Source of the DNA: Leptodontidium sp. MPI-SDFR-AT-0119
Lineage: Eukaryota; Ascomycota; Leotiomycetes; Helotiales; Leptodontidiaceae
Assembly: GCA_020726505.1 (NCBI GenBank)
Contig: JAHLEZ010000010.1
Span: 806,001-870,000, forward strand
Length of the DNA stretch: 64,000 bases
Direction: 5' to 3'
Below, in pieces: positions 21,726 to 33,479 of the stretch; position 1 is the first letter of the stretch, and every line of letters begins with the position of its first letter. The position numbers and the translations under genes were made by a program. The notes below the pieces were generated by a model that saw nothing but the letters and a program-made list of their open reading frames with translations, had not been told where the DNA came from and searched no databases.

Positions 21726-24700
21726 TCATGAAGCTGGCTTCGAGAGACTCAGGATATCAGGAGCCGTAACGAAAGTCTCAATAGGTGGTCTCTCAGCGCT
21801 AACAATCTCTCCGTTCTCAACGGCCTTTCCCTCACTGGTACCTGGAGCCACAACTCCTTCATTATCTTCCTTAACCGCTTCCGAAGAAGGCTGCTCAACC
21901 TCTCGACCAGCTTTCGCTTCCTCGGTACTCATTCCCGTCGAAGTCGTAGCCTCGACATCAGCTTCATTTTGAGGAACTCCACTGTTGAAAGTTCCCGAGT
22001 TTCGAACATCGCTCGCAGGCGGTACGCCAATGGCGCTAGTGAGCGTTGTCATGCTTGCACTTGTTTGGTGGCCTTTCAAGGAGAATGGGAAGGCGATTCC
22101 TTGTGCTTTGGGCCGTTTGAGGTCGTACTCTTCTTTGGGTGGTTGGTTGAGGAGAATGGCGGGAGTGGTTGTTGAGGAAGAGGCTTCATCTGAGGGAGAC
22201 TGTCTGGATGCAAAGGCCGGAGTGAGATGTTCATCGCGAGGTGCTCCGCCTTGCTGCTTTCGGATTGCGAGCAAGTCGAATGCGGGCGTGTTCTCGTCAA
22301 CATCGCTATTATTGTCGGTTTGACGCTCATCCGTAACGGTCCTTCGTCGCGATCTGCTGCGACTATAGATAGGCTTCTGACCTCTTTCCATGTCCTTGCC
22401 TTGGCCTTGGGTTGTCTTTGTATCATCCAGCGGTCGCGCACCAGCTCCATCTACAGCAGAAGCTGTGGTAGTCTCCGGTGCTTTGTCGGCTTCCTTTTCC
22501 AGAATCATAGTCTTTTCATCATGCTTACTTCCCCACAGAGCCCATAAAGTCATACCCATACTCTTGGTCTTCTTCTCTTCCTTCAAACTTTCTCCAGCCT
22601 TACGTCTACCGGCCAAAGCAGAAGGGGGTGGGGCTTCTCCATTTTCGAACTGAGAATAGCCCTTTGCCATCTCCTTTGCTCGCTGCTTTTGAACTCGTCG
22701 CTTAGCAGATGAGAACTTGGTGTCCCATTCCTTTTTTGCCGCCATCCATTTCTTCACCGGCCCCTCTTTGATAACGCCAACTTCGCTTGCAGGAACGTTG
22801 CACCCAGGGAGCTCGGATGCAGGCTCAAGGTTGAAAATGTTGCCATGGCGATCAACGCGCTGCCGAATCATGTGGTTCTTAAAGGGAGGAAGAGGGTCAC
22901 CAGCCTTACCAACTTGACCAGCGGCTTGCCTTGGGTCCAACTCTGCAGCTCTCTTCTGTACAATCGTCAGCACGTTTTCAACTATGTGGGAGGACACACA
23001 TACCTTCTCAGCCGCTTCTTCTTCAGTATCAGACTCCGATTGAGAAATGACCGAAACGTCATCATCATCCAAAATCTCAATTTCAGTCTGCTGTGCTCTC
23101 GCAAGTGCCCAAGCACCAAACTGCGCAATTGACCTGTACATATACTTTGCAGGACGAGTGAAACTGAGAGTAGGTGCCACATGGCATAAATCGTCCCAGA
23201 CTTGAAGCTGCACATCCGTTGGCTTCCATCGGTTGACTTGGTTTCTGTTATGATCGTGGGGACTATCGTCAAGATAAGCATCTCCTGGTGGGTATTTCGT
23301 TGGATTTGCCGCTTTATGAGCTAGATATATTTGCTCATCTCTGAGCATTTCTCCCCCTCCAGTCAAAATGAGTAGCGGAGGAAGTCCTCCCAGAGATGGC
23401 TGCAGGACTGGTGATACCAGAGGATGGGATATCAGCTGGTTCGAGGCATACATCTGAATTTGGTCTTTGATCTCGACTAATTTCCCATCAATCATGATCG
23501 AGAGATTATGACCAGAACCCGGTACCGTGTTTGCAGTTGGGACATTGCCATTCGTGCCTGCGGCTGCATCATCGTTCTGGATCCCAGATGGTGGATTTTG
23601 TTCAACATGGAAGCCCTGTACAGCATCTGCTTCGGTTTGTGGATTTGGGTTTATATTGTGATCCTTCTTCGTCAGATTCTTCACAATACCCTCCTCAATG
23701 GCCAATATGTCATCAGAATTTGGTGGTGGCCATGAGGGGGATGGTTTTTGGTGGAATCCATGGGGTGGTATATAATCTAGAGGATTGTCTTCGGCCACAC
23801 TAGGGAAAGAATGGGTCAAGTCCACCCAGGGAGAGATTAAGATAGCTCCTGCAGGTAGTGGGATACCTCTATCACGCATAGTAACCAACATACTGTAGAT
23901 TGTTAGCCATGTTCCAGACTAATGACTGACGACATACCTAAGAACCATTCCTCCACCAGCAGAGTCCCCAGCCAATATGATAGTCGTTGGATCTTGAACT
24001 GTAAGAAGATACAAATATGCAGCCAAGCAGTCATGGAGTCCGCAAGGGAAAGGGAATTGCGGTGCCAAACGATAACGTGCTACAAAACATTAGAACATTC
24101 ATCGAGTTGGAAAATCACCAAAAACTCACTACAGACAGTTAGTAAACAAAGCATAAAAGTTTCATCCAAGTAAATCACCTACCGAGCAAAAACTCTACAC
24201 TTCAACTTCCGGGCATGTCTCTGCAATTGGTAACGATGCTCATCCACACTCCCAAAGAAGTACGCGCCGCCATGCACATATAGCATAACCCTCGTGCCAG
24301 GGTTCTTGGTGGCTTTCCTCTCATTATAATCAGACCTCATCTCAATCCACTCGGCCTTCACCTCGCCTCCAGGTCTGCGCCATTGCCACCAAGTCTTCCC
24401 CCCGACTCTCTCGATGCCGTGGTGGCCCAGTTGTTCTTGTATATGCTCCGCCGCTTTCGTGACATACTCGTCTGATATCTTGACTTCATCCACCTTGACC
24501 CAGCGCGGGTGGGGCACCCATTGTGAAGTGAATCGCTGGATGTCTTCGACTGTGTGGTGGGAGGCGTAGAGGAGGAACTTGCGGATCAGGTGAAGGCCTT
24601 CGTCGTAGGAGATGTGTGCGGTGGGTTTCTGCGCGAGGGGTTTGCGGTTGAGGTACTGTGTTGATCAGTATCTGGCCCCTTATAACTTAACTTCTAAGTG

Positions 24701-24792
24701 ATGATTTGGGGAGGAGGACGTACATGGCTCAAGAACGTCTTGATAACCTCAGGAGTAACCGCGCCTCCGACAGTCGCTGTATTAAACACCAT
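21726..24792 (-). CDS. Alpha/beta hydrolase-fold esterase/lipase (HSL-like) with long C-terminal tail
   Basis: Exons as read: 24792-24724, 24655 to 24183/24184, 24079-23938, 23892-23004 and 22955-21726, giving about 933 aa. Motifs of the hormone-sensitive-lipase type are clear: the oxyanion-hole HGGAYFFGS, RYRLAPQFPFP, the nucleophile GDSAGGG and ILISPWVDL. GGGEMLRDE probably carries the catalytic Asp and DDLCHVAP the catalytic His. After the catalytic part come some 400 residues of charged, low-complexity sequence. It should hydrolyse short acyl esters; the substrate is unknown. Oddity: the second intron's only good donor (GTAGGT, exon end 24183) joined to the TAG acceptor shifts the frame by one base. 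The conserved reading needs the exon to end at 24184, where no GT follows. The 48-bp intron 23003-22956 is in frame and stop-free. Confidence 0.8.
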
Positions 24793-25355
24793 GATGCCCG
24801 AGTCTCTCGTACTGTTGAATCAACCAATGGAAGCTTCCGCGATGGACGTCTCGAATTGGGATGCCCAGCCTAAGCAACGATCGCTATGCAGCACAACCGT
24901 GTTTGATAAACACAAAGGAGAAGAAGAGGGAAGGAAAGAAAGGACAATTCAGTTCAATTTAGCCCCCTCTGACAAAGATCAATTACACATTAAAGAAGTG
25001 AAGATCAGTCGCTACTGTGGGAAACGCGACGTCAAAGTCAAGTGAGGAAACAAATGGCACAGCAGCGCAGCTGCCCCAATTCGGTCACCATCGCCAAATT
25101 GCACCCTCCATCTGAACCCTTGTCATATCAGTCACGACGTCATAAATTAACCGAGATTCCCCAGACAATCGGCATGTTGAAGCACCGATAATTTTTGGGG
25201 GGGGCTTATCCATTATCCATAAAAATTTATCGAGGCGTTTTGATATCCCACTTCAACCCCGCTACCGTGCCGAAGCAGCAGCCTTGCACACACACTCTCT
25301 TTCTTTCTCTCTCCAGCATTCGATCGCCTGCCTGCCTGGGCAGATACCTGACAAT
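24793..25355. other. Divergent promoter region, hydrolase/TSR2
   Basis: It separates the hydrolase (-) from TSR2 (+). A T/G-rich tract near 25191-25207 and a pyrimidine-rich stretch (25295-25318) precede the TSR2 start. The short frame 24698-25045 has no recognisable content. Confidence 0.6.
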
Positions 25356-26011
25356 ATGAGTAACTCGGCGGGTTCTAGTTCGCAGAATGCGCCTTCACCA
25401 GGTCTGTCATTCCTATGAAAAGAACGTCTAGTGTAGACTTAAGGGAGAAACTAATGGGTTCAACAGAACAATGTCAAGCGCAATTCGAACTCGGCATCGC
25501 ACTCTCCCTCTACTCATGGCCATCCCTCTCCCTCGCGGTAACGAACAACTGGGGCGGGCCGGACAGCGAAGAAAAGCGACAATGGTTCGTGGGCGCCACG
25601 ATCGACGTGTTGAAGGAGCACCCCGACGAGGACGGCGAGTGGATCGAGACGTTCCTGCTGCAGGTTATGCTGGATGAGTTCGAGGTAAATGTGGATGATG
25701 AGAGTGGGTATGAGGTCGCCGAGCAGATTGTTAAGCTGAGGAGGGATTGTGGGAAGGGTGATTTTAAGGAGGTTGAGGAGATGAGGGGAAAGTGGGAGAG
25801 TAAGGGGGGGAAGAGTGCGGATATTGGGAAGATGTTTGCGAAGAGGGAGAGGACTGAGGAGGAGGATGAGACGGATGGGTCGGAGGAGGAGGATGATGAG
25901 AATGAGGATGTTGATATGGATGAGGCGCCGCCGTTGGTGAGGGTTAGGGAACCGGTTGTGGCTGAAGTCGATGAGGATGGGTTCACGAAGGTCACAAAGA
26001 AAAAGCGATGA
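25356..26011 (+). CDS. TSR2: Pre-rRNA-processing protein TSR2
   Basis: Two exons: 25356-25401 and 25467-26011, giving 196 aa. Splicing joins the short N-terminus (MSNSAGSSSQNAPSP) to EQCQAQFELGIALSLYSWPSL. The WGGPDS motif of the family (WGG) follows in exon 2, then the LLQVMLDEFEVNVDD helix. A very acidic Glu/Asp tail runs over the last 70 residues and ends in basic KKKR. TSR2 is known as the escortin for ribosomal protein eS26 and acts in late 20S pre-rRNA processing in nucleus and cytoplasm. The length fits the family (about 200 aa). The donor is GTCTGT, slightly off consensus, but the frame and the conserved region require this junction. Confidence 0.92.
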
Positions 26012-26244
26012 TATGTGTCTGGAAGGAATAGAGAGTACAGAGAATTGGCGTTGTGCATTGCATAGAACGGCGTTCAGGGGGATATCCGTGCTGCATTAAA
26101 AACATCCTGTCTACAGGCAGTGCAGACTCAAAAAGAGCTCGATGAATAAAAAGTCCTTGACCCATAACGCCATAATCACAAACCCCGCAAGACTAGTCTC
26201 TTGAACGCCTATGAACAAATCAGGAAGTCGGATATACCAAGGGT

Positions 26245-27568
26245 CTACTCCCAATCCTCCTCCTCGCTATCATCGCCCTTTCGTGAGTCTTTGGGACTGC
26301 CAGGAGCTCGACTTGGAGCACCAGATGCAGCTCCCACCACATCGTAAGAACCGTCGCTATCTGCTTGAGATTTCTCATCATGAGACCTGCGTGATTCTTC
26401 TGGTTTGAGAAGTGTGGGATCTTGGGCTTGTGTTGCTGGGTGAAGTGTTGTTGATGATTCGGTTGAAGCAGGGCGAGCTATTTCGGATTTAGGCTTGACA
26501 ACCTTTGGAGAGCTCTCATCCTCAGAATCCTCATCCCACCCAACCTCTTCTTCTGTAGAAGCCGCTGCTCCTAGATAATGTCAGTACGCATGTGGCACAG
26601 CTCAATTATTTCACTTACCTTTGAGCAAGTCTCTTCTTCGGGCTTCAGCGGTTTCTATACTATGTCTGAGGAAGTAGTAACGGGTCCAGAAATCACCATA
26701 AGCAACAGTATCAGGGACAAGCTTCTCCATCGAAGATCTTAGCTCGGTAAAGCTCTCAAGGTCCTTGCTAATATCGTCCGTCTTGCTGTCCACGTTGAAG
26801 GTCTTCTTCCATGGCTCATATTCCTCACTAACCGGATCTTTCGTAAAGCTATCCTGGGACGAATGGATAACATGGAGCTGGGCATCAAATCGTGTTGTAT
26901 GGATCACCCTCTTTCCCGAAGCATCTTTGCTCTCAAAGAGGACTGTGCTTCCCTGTGCACCAGCTTCCTCTGACGGAGGCGCGATTGTAACTGCATCCCG
27001 TAGGAAGTTCCGGAGGTTTGTACCAAATTTCAGAAGAGCTTCATCTGCAGCATCTTCAGCCTTCTCAATCTCCTTCAATCGTTTGGCAGCCTCGGATCGC
27101 AGTCTAGCCAGAACGCCCTCGGATTCCTTTAATGCCTCCTCGGTTGATATCTCCTTCGCCCCGCTGGCCTCTCCCTTCTTCTCTTTGTCGGCTTCATCGC
27201 TGGCTACTGGTGCTTGCGCAGTGGACAGGGCTCGGGTTCGACTGATAATGGACGACCGCAGATCCGTAAATCCTTTGGTTGCTTCTTCACCCACCGCAGT
27301 GAGTTCTTGTTGGCCTTGCTTGTATACAGACTCGCCCTGCAAAGATGTGAGCCTGATGTGCTTCAGCTGCATAGCGAGTATCAGTCACCTGCTTGACTAC
27401 ATTTCCGAAGAAGCCTCCCAGCCTTGCACCCCACGGACTTGAGGAGATAGCTTTGTATGCTTCTTGGAAGTCGGAGTTGAGGGTGGATTCAGGCTTCTTC
27501 TCCTGCTTCTCTGCTTCGTTTTCAGGAGCCAGGGCCTGCTCCTGGATGTGATCATAGGCAAGATCCAT
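26245..27568 (-). CDS. BSD-domain protein, DOS2-like
   Basis: Three exons: 27568-27389, 27336-26619 and 26570-26245, giving 407 aa. The N-terminus contains the [21 protein letters not shown] segment common in this group, followed by charged coiled-coil-like helices. The BSD domain lies at about residues 231-285, with YEPWKKTF, the [17 protein letters not shown] core and its diagnostic FW pair. The C-terminal third is acidic and disordered and ends in SEEEDWE. BSD domains occur in TFIIH p62 and synapse-associated proteins. The closest yeast relative is probably DOS2, whose role is poorly defined. Convergent with TSR2, 233 bp apart. Confidence 0.85.
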
Positions 27569-28051
27569 GGCTGGGTATTTCTGCTGTGGTAAAGGGCCAG
27601 AAGTTCCCTTGAGCGCGGCTCTTACAGCTTCATGGAGAAGTGGAGTGAGTGGCTGGCTCGTCGATCAAGACAACACTCCGAAAGCGTCTTAGCGGGGTCA
27701 CATGATGTTTTACTGTGTTGTATGAAGCCGGGATGAAGTCCCTCCCTCTTCCTGGAGTCTTTCTTTGCAAGCTCTGCAAGCTTTGCAGCAGGCTGGAGGC
27801 TGGCTCTTGCTCCAGATGGGATATGCCTGTCCAGTGCATGAACACAACTCAAACAGCAATTACAATACGAAGTAGACTTAAAAGATGCCACGCTTGCCGC
27901 TCCAAAGTTAAGTACACTGTCTGTCCTGAAGCTCAAGCTCAAGCTCAAGTTGAGACTTCAAGGACCAACCTCCGATTTAAGTCTGCATCCCCCGCTCCCC
28001 CCCTTCCCTCTTTTTCTCTACAATACATGCGCCTCGCCTCTTCTGTTTCAT

Positions 28052-28069
28052 GCATGCATGCATGCATGT
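28052..28069. repeat. GCAT self-complementary tetranucleotide repeat
   Basis: About four and a half GCAT units in a row; the unit is its own reverse complement, so the tract can form a hairpin. Confidence 0.8.
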
Positions 28070-28647
28070 TGTGTGCGCTCTTGGCTTGGCTGGGTAAGTA
28101 AAGACGCTTGTGCCTGGGGATTTCGATCTGACCAGGCAAGGACGAGGACCTTTTGCCACCTGGACTAGCTGGAGATAAATATTTATTCATCGCCTTCATG
28201 CGAGGTAGATTAGATGCCGTCTGAAAATAAGTAGTGCAAAGCCATCCATCCCTCCCGTACGCACAATGGCGTCAGCGTAGCATGTTTCTTACCCTCCCTC
28301 ACCCGCCGCAAGAGTCACACGCGGGTAAGTATGGTTCTAGATTGGAGAGAGAGAAGAGCAGGCCAAAACCCTAGAGCAAAGGGATTGCCTAGGTAAAGAG
28401 TACGGAATAGGCAGAGTGAGGACCAGACGGTAGAGGTGGGTGATCCATGCTACCGTTCTCGTTCTCGTTCTCGAACGTCGTCGATTCTGCGGCCTTCGAA
28501 ATTCGGAGTTAGCGGATTACAAATGCTCGATCCCCTCTTCCCCACCAAAAGCCGGCTCTCACCTGTCCTGTCACCCAGCCCTTCCCTTCCCTCTGCGTGT
28601 GTGCGTGCATGCAAGCAACGCAACGCAACGAGTCAATCTCAAAGCCC

Positions 28648-28909
28648 TTGTCTTGTCTTGTCTTGTCTTGCCTTGCCTTGCCTTGTCTGGTCTGGTCTGG
28701 TCTGGTCTGGTCTTCTCTTATCCCTTGATCACTCAACTCATCAATTCTGTCCATAAGATTTCTGCACAACTTTCTCCGCTCTCCTTCCTTGTCTCCATCC
28801 ATCCCTCCCTCCCTCCCTCCGTACCTACCTACCTACCTTACCAACCTACCTTACCTCTCCCCTTCCTGCATTTTCTTCCTGAGGCTGCTGCTGCTGCTGC
28901 TGCTGCTGC
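28648..28909. repeat. Cluster of pyrimidine-rich microsatellites
   Basis: TCTTG and CCTTG pentamers followed by TCTGG pentamers (28648-28712). Then TCCC tetramers and TACC tetramers from about 28800, and about eight CTG units ending at 28909. All lie within the 600 bp upstream of the AP-1 start codon, probably in its 5' leader. Confidence 0.9.
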
Positions 28910-29223
28910 ATCTCCTTGTGCGTACCTACCTACCATACCTACTGCCGTTGTCGCTTTCCAGCCCCTCCATCAATCAGGGTCAGACCCTTGGATATCCGCC
29001 GGCATATTCCTGCTGCGAGCTGACACCGACCTACTGCCTACCCTACCTACCTACTTTGTGTCTGTCTGTCCTCCGTCTGCTTCGCCTCAACTTCCTCCCT
29101 TGACATCACAATCACCATACCCTCCCTCCTCTACTGCTCCAATCTACCACCATCCAACGAGGCCGGGACTGATTGCTGACAGTCGCCTCTTCAGTCCGTA
29201 TCTAACCCGGGAGAACATTCCCT

Positions 29224-31277
29224 ATGGATTCTACTCAAGCCCGCTCCAATACAGTCAATCCGCGACTCACCCTGTCTGCCCGTCAAGAGGAATTACTGTT
29301 TGCGGCTCTCAATTCCAACAACAAAGTCTCCAACATAGACACCTCCAACATTCAATCAAAGGATCAATTCGCAATGGCTCCCGGCTCTTTCACTGAGTCT
29401 CCTCTTCAAGCCCCCGGCTCTGGTACCTTGAATGGCTTTGAGGAGAGCCCTTTCATCGATTACGACTATGAATTCGACGGTGACGGAAGCTTTGACTATG
29501 GCGACTTCAACAACGACTCGCAGGCCCAGATGATTGGCAATCTGCCTGGTACTTCTTCGGATGGAGGTGATAATGAGAATCACGATAAGCGAAGCCATCC
29601 GGATGATGATGGCGACGAAGAGGAGGGTGGCGGAAAGCGAAGAGAGGGCGATGAAAAAGCCGCAAAGAAGCCAGGACGAAAGCCCTTGACATCTGAACCT
29701 ACTTCGGTGAGTGCTCCTTGGTAATCACCTTCACTGCGACTGTTGCTGATACTTCCGAACAGAAGCGTAAGGCTCAAAATCGCGCTGCTCAACGAGCATT
29801 CCGGGAACGTAAGGAGAAACATTTGAAGGACTTGGAGACCAAGGTCGAGGATCTAGAAAAGGCATCGGAATCGGCCAACCACGAGAACAGTATTCTACGT
29901 GCTCAAATAGAAAAGATGTCGATGGAGTTGCGAGAGTACCGCAAGAGGCTTTCTCTCAACGGAGCTGCCGGACGCAACACTTCCCTCACCAACGGCTTGC
30001 CCCCATATCTCGCAGGCAAGGGTTTCGGCAATGGAGGTCTCAATAACCCAAATGATGTCAATTTCCAATTTGAGTTTCCCAGATTTGGTCGTCTCCCTGG
30101 ACCACCAGCTACTACCACCGTCAATCCTGCGAGGAGTTCCACTTCACCATCTGTTGCAAGTAAGCAAGGTCTAAGCCCCGTCGAGAAGGGACAAGTCAGT
30201 CCTCGCAACCAATCATTGCAGTACCCAGCGAGCAACGGCTCCAATGCTGGTCTAACCCAAACCCCCGCTCAACTTGAGGGCGAGGACATGTCAAGTCTTT
30301 CGGGTCTCTTCAGTCCATCACTACTTGAAAGTGTCGGAAAATCTCCACCATTTGAGTACTTCGCGAACACTAACAACGGCTCAAACGGATCGCGGTCTAG
30401 CACGGATTCTGCTAATGGCAACATGAGTACTGGCCACAGCACATCATACAGTTCTCCTTCAGCATCGTCGAATTCGAACCATGGACCAAGTTCGTCTTGC
30501 GGTACCTCTCCGGAGCCTACCATGCAATCTCCGGTTTACAACAAGCCTTTGGACAGCACACTGACCACCATTGGCGAGGAACACTCCGCAACAAATGCAA
30601 CTGGCGAAGGTGAGCTCACCTTCTGCGATAAGCTTAACATGGCTTGTGGCAACTCCAACAATCCCATCCCACGTATAATGTCTGAACCTGGTGCAAATTC
30701 AGGAACTTTCGGAACTCCCGCTTTTGACATCAACGGAATTGACTGGTTCGCCCAACAAAACAACAACCAATTTGACCCTCAACTCTTCGGCGATTACAGG
30801 GAGCCTCAAGACAACATTCTGTCAAGTGAGCCTTATGGAGATACCTTCTTCACTGATGCTTTCGCCCTGGGAGACTTCACTAGTCCATTCAATGTGGCAC
30901 CAAGTCCTGCTCCACCTAAGAAGGATCTGGTCGCCCGGATTGATGAGAAGCAGAATGAGGAAGACGAGGTTGTCCCAGGAGAGGATCCCGCACAAATGCT
31001 CAGCTGTAACACAATCTGGTATGCACCCCGCCTCTGACTCGCTTAACGAGAAATGAGACCCTTTCTCCTGCCCGAATAGATTGCTAACTCGAGTCCCAGG
31101 GATCGTTTACAAGCCTGCCCCAAGGTTAAGGAGGGTGAATTTGACCTTGACCTTCTCTGCAAGGACCTCCAGAAAAAGGCCAAGTGCTCAGAAACCGGTG
31201 CTGTAGTCAACGAATCCGACTTCAACAAGATCATGAAGTCGTACGTTGAGTCTCAGGCGAAGCCTACCGGAGCTTAG
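29224..31277 (+). CDS. AP1: AP-1-like bZIP transcription factor (Yap1/Pap1 family)
   Basis: Three exons: 29224-29706, 29763-31018 and 31100-31277, giving 638 aa. Residues from 162 form the basic region and leucine zipper: AQNRAAQRAFRERKEKHL, then DLETKVEDLEKASE. A PAP1-type region follows. The n-CRD cysteines lie at about residue 450 (FCDKLNMACG). The c-CRD is at the C-terminus, with SCNTIWDRLQACP and LLCKDLQKKAKC, overlapping the export signal. In this family, peroxide links the two CRDs by disulfides, blocks Crm1 export and turns on antioxidant genes. The last intron falls inside the c-CRD (between NTI and WDRL), so its splicing decides whether a redox-responsive form is made. The upstream leader is long and repeat-rich. 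Confidence 0.95.
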
Positions 31278-33479
31278 ATGGGATGAATACCGGCCCACAC
31301 TTGATACCAACAGCAGCAGACAGCAAGCATTTTACGGATTATGGAGGCGTTGAACAGATACAAAAGGCCGTCTTCATGATGAGAGCCACGGAATATATTA
31401 TGGAATGGTCACAATCGGCGTCGGGGGTTACACGTGAAACCCCTCTTTATGGATTGCTTTTACTGAGGTACTTGGGATGAATGGGTACACGTTTTTTTCT
31501 CGCTCTTTGTGAACGAACGAAATGGTATGGACTGGAATGGGAATCTTGATGAATTATCATGTATTGGAGTTTTTCTGGCTTTTCTTGCCTCGGTGTCACT
31601 TTTACAGTTGCTTTGCTTGCTTGCTTGCTCAATTGCACAAATATTTTTCTCTTTGCGATGCTACAAATACAAAAATAAGAAACTATACAAATCAACACTC
31701 CTCTTTATTGATCATCGGCTATATCTGTGAGAACAGCAAATAAGATGACATTGAGTCAACTATCCATCTGCTCGGGATACGTGTGCTTACACTTCTGATT
31801 TTCAGCAAAGATTCGGTTGCAAGAGTTCACTAGGTCGGGTCCACTTGTGGACATGGAAGAAAAGAGGTCAGTCAATAGGAGAGTCAACCTCCAACGCCCC
31901 CGAGCACAGCACCAAGCCGAATTATAAGTAGGGGCTTAGCTCACTATCATACTACGTACTCTACAGAATCTACTTACTGACCAGTTACTTTCTTGCTTCT
32001 TCGCCACTTAAGTAAGTACTTTAGGTATGAGGATCTATATGAAGCTTGAAATGAGTTTAAAAATGAGGGGTAGAGAAAAGGGCTGTGTCTGGATTGAGGT
32101 TTGAGACTTGGCGAGGAGAATTTGAAGGATGAATGAATGGACAGACGGATGAATGGGGTGGATTGGGTGGGTGAGTATCGTGAGGACGGTTAGTTTAGGG
32201 GGGAGGGGAAAGAGAGGGGGAGGATGGATAGCTTGGATGGCTGGATGTGGTGGGTGAAGTTGTGAGGTATGTTGGATGCTTGGAAGTGAGTTGAGGTTGG
32301 AGTAGTAGATGTTGGAGTGAGTTAACACAAGAGTAAGTAAAGATTGAAAGAAGTAAAAGGAGTGAGTGAGGCTGAAAGTGAGTATATATTAGAGTAAATA
32401 AAACCTCAATGTGAGTAGATCCATCATGTTGACTAAAAGGAAACAGTGGATAGAAAATTACAAAAGTCAATATGTGCAGATGAAGTGAATAAATCCCAAA
32501 ACGGATATTAAAGTCAAAATCTAACCAGACGCCCCCCTACTACCCTTCGAGAAAACTATTCGGCTAATTCAAGTCGCAAAACAAACAATGAAATCAACTA
32601 CCTCCAGATAACTAGAAGAAGAAGAAAAAAGGCCTCAATTCTTTACTATCTCGCTATATAGTGACAATATTAGAACATTAACAGAAAAGCGCCAGTCAGT
32701 CAATTAATGACGGGATATCTCTCACGATTCCATATCTCCGGCACAAGGCAGCTACTAACCGACACTCCTCCCTATATTTCTACAACAATCAAAGTAAACA
32801 AAACGGGTTTGTAGGAGAAATCAAGTTGCTGAGTTGGCGGAATGACACACGCAGCTTACTAGAAATAGTAGAGCAAGACCAGAGGAGAAGTACTAATATT
32901 GGTATCATATCTACTAGCTACGTCATTCCTTCACCTGCGTATCCCTGGCCAAGCAAGCAAGGCATTCATTCATGTATATCCTCCACCTATCCACGCCACT
33001 CGGGGATAGATGCCCCCCACAGATCCCCAGCCCCAGACCCTCCCCAGCCATTCTCCCCCCACTATGCTATTCCTCCTACCCTTCCAAATCCCTCACTCCA
33101 TTTGGCATCCAAGCGTAACCCCCAATCGAACCGACGGAGAGACAGAGAGAAAAAAAAGGACCACAAAGCTCCGTCCCAATGACCATAAATTAATGATAAA
33201 CTCCCGCTTGTTTTGTTCAGACCGAACAGAACCGAACCAGACCACACCTCGCAATGCATGGAATACTACCAACCCAGCCCAGCCCGCCCAGCCCAGGCGC
33301 AGCGCTGCGATACCTTTCAACTCTTCCAAACTATGTGCTGAAACAGTTACCCAAATTTGTACCCCTTCGCTTCCTCCGCTGTATTTCAGATAGCGTGCCG
33401 TTGCTACTGTCTATGCTTTTTGTGCTGAGATGGATGTCATCTTCTCGTTTCTTCGTGCTGGGTGTCATGTTCGTTGGAA
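31278..33479. other. 2.2 kb convergent gene-free region
   Basis: It lies between the 3' ends of AP-1 (+) and the YANK kinase (-). The only open frames (for example 32035-32328, 32195-32470 and 33010-33393) are low-complexity Ser/Pro/His/Leu translations of repetitive GGAT/GAGT-like sequence. Long 3' UTRs or unannotated transcripts could account for it; nothing coding is supported. Confidence 0.6.

Larger units (their letters stand above)
27569..29223. other. Divergent promoter and long AP-1 leader region
   Basis: It separates the BSD gene (-) from AP-1 (+). Pyrimidine-rich microsatellites cluster in the half next to AP-1: TCTTG/TCTGG pentamers, TCCC and TACC tetramers and CTG trinucleotides between 28648 and 29052. 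A GCAT-repeat lies at 28052-28069. A long frame over 28440-29396 runs through these repeats into AP-1 in another frame and is not credible as a gene. Confidence 0.6.

Noticed and set aside
25510..26058. 182-codon frame antisense to TSR2
   Set aside because: Ser-rich mirror of the acidic TSR2 tail; TSR2 on the plus strand is clearly the real gene.
28440..29396. 318-codon open frame upstream of and overlapping AP-1
   Set aside because: It is a translation of pyrimidine-rich microsatellites and continues out of frame into AP-1; no conserved content.
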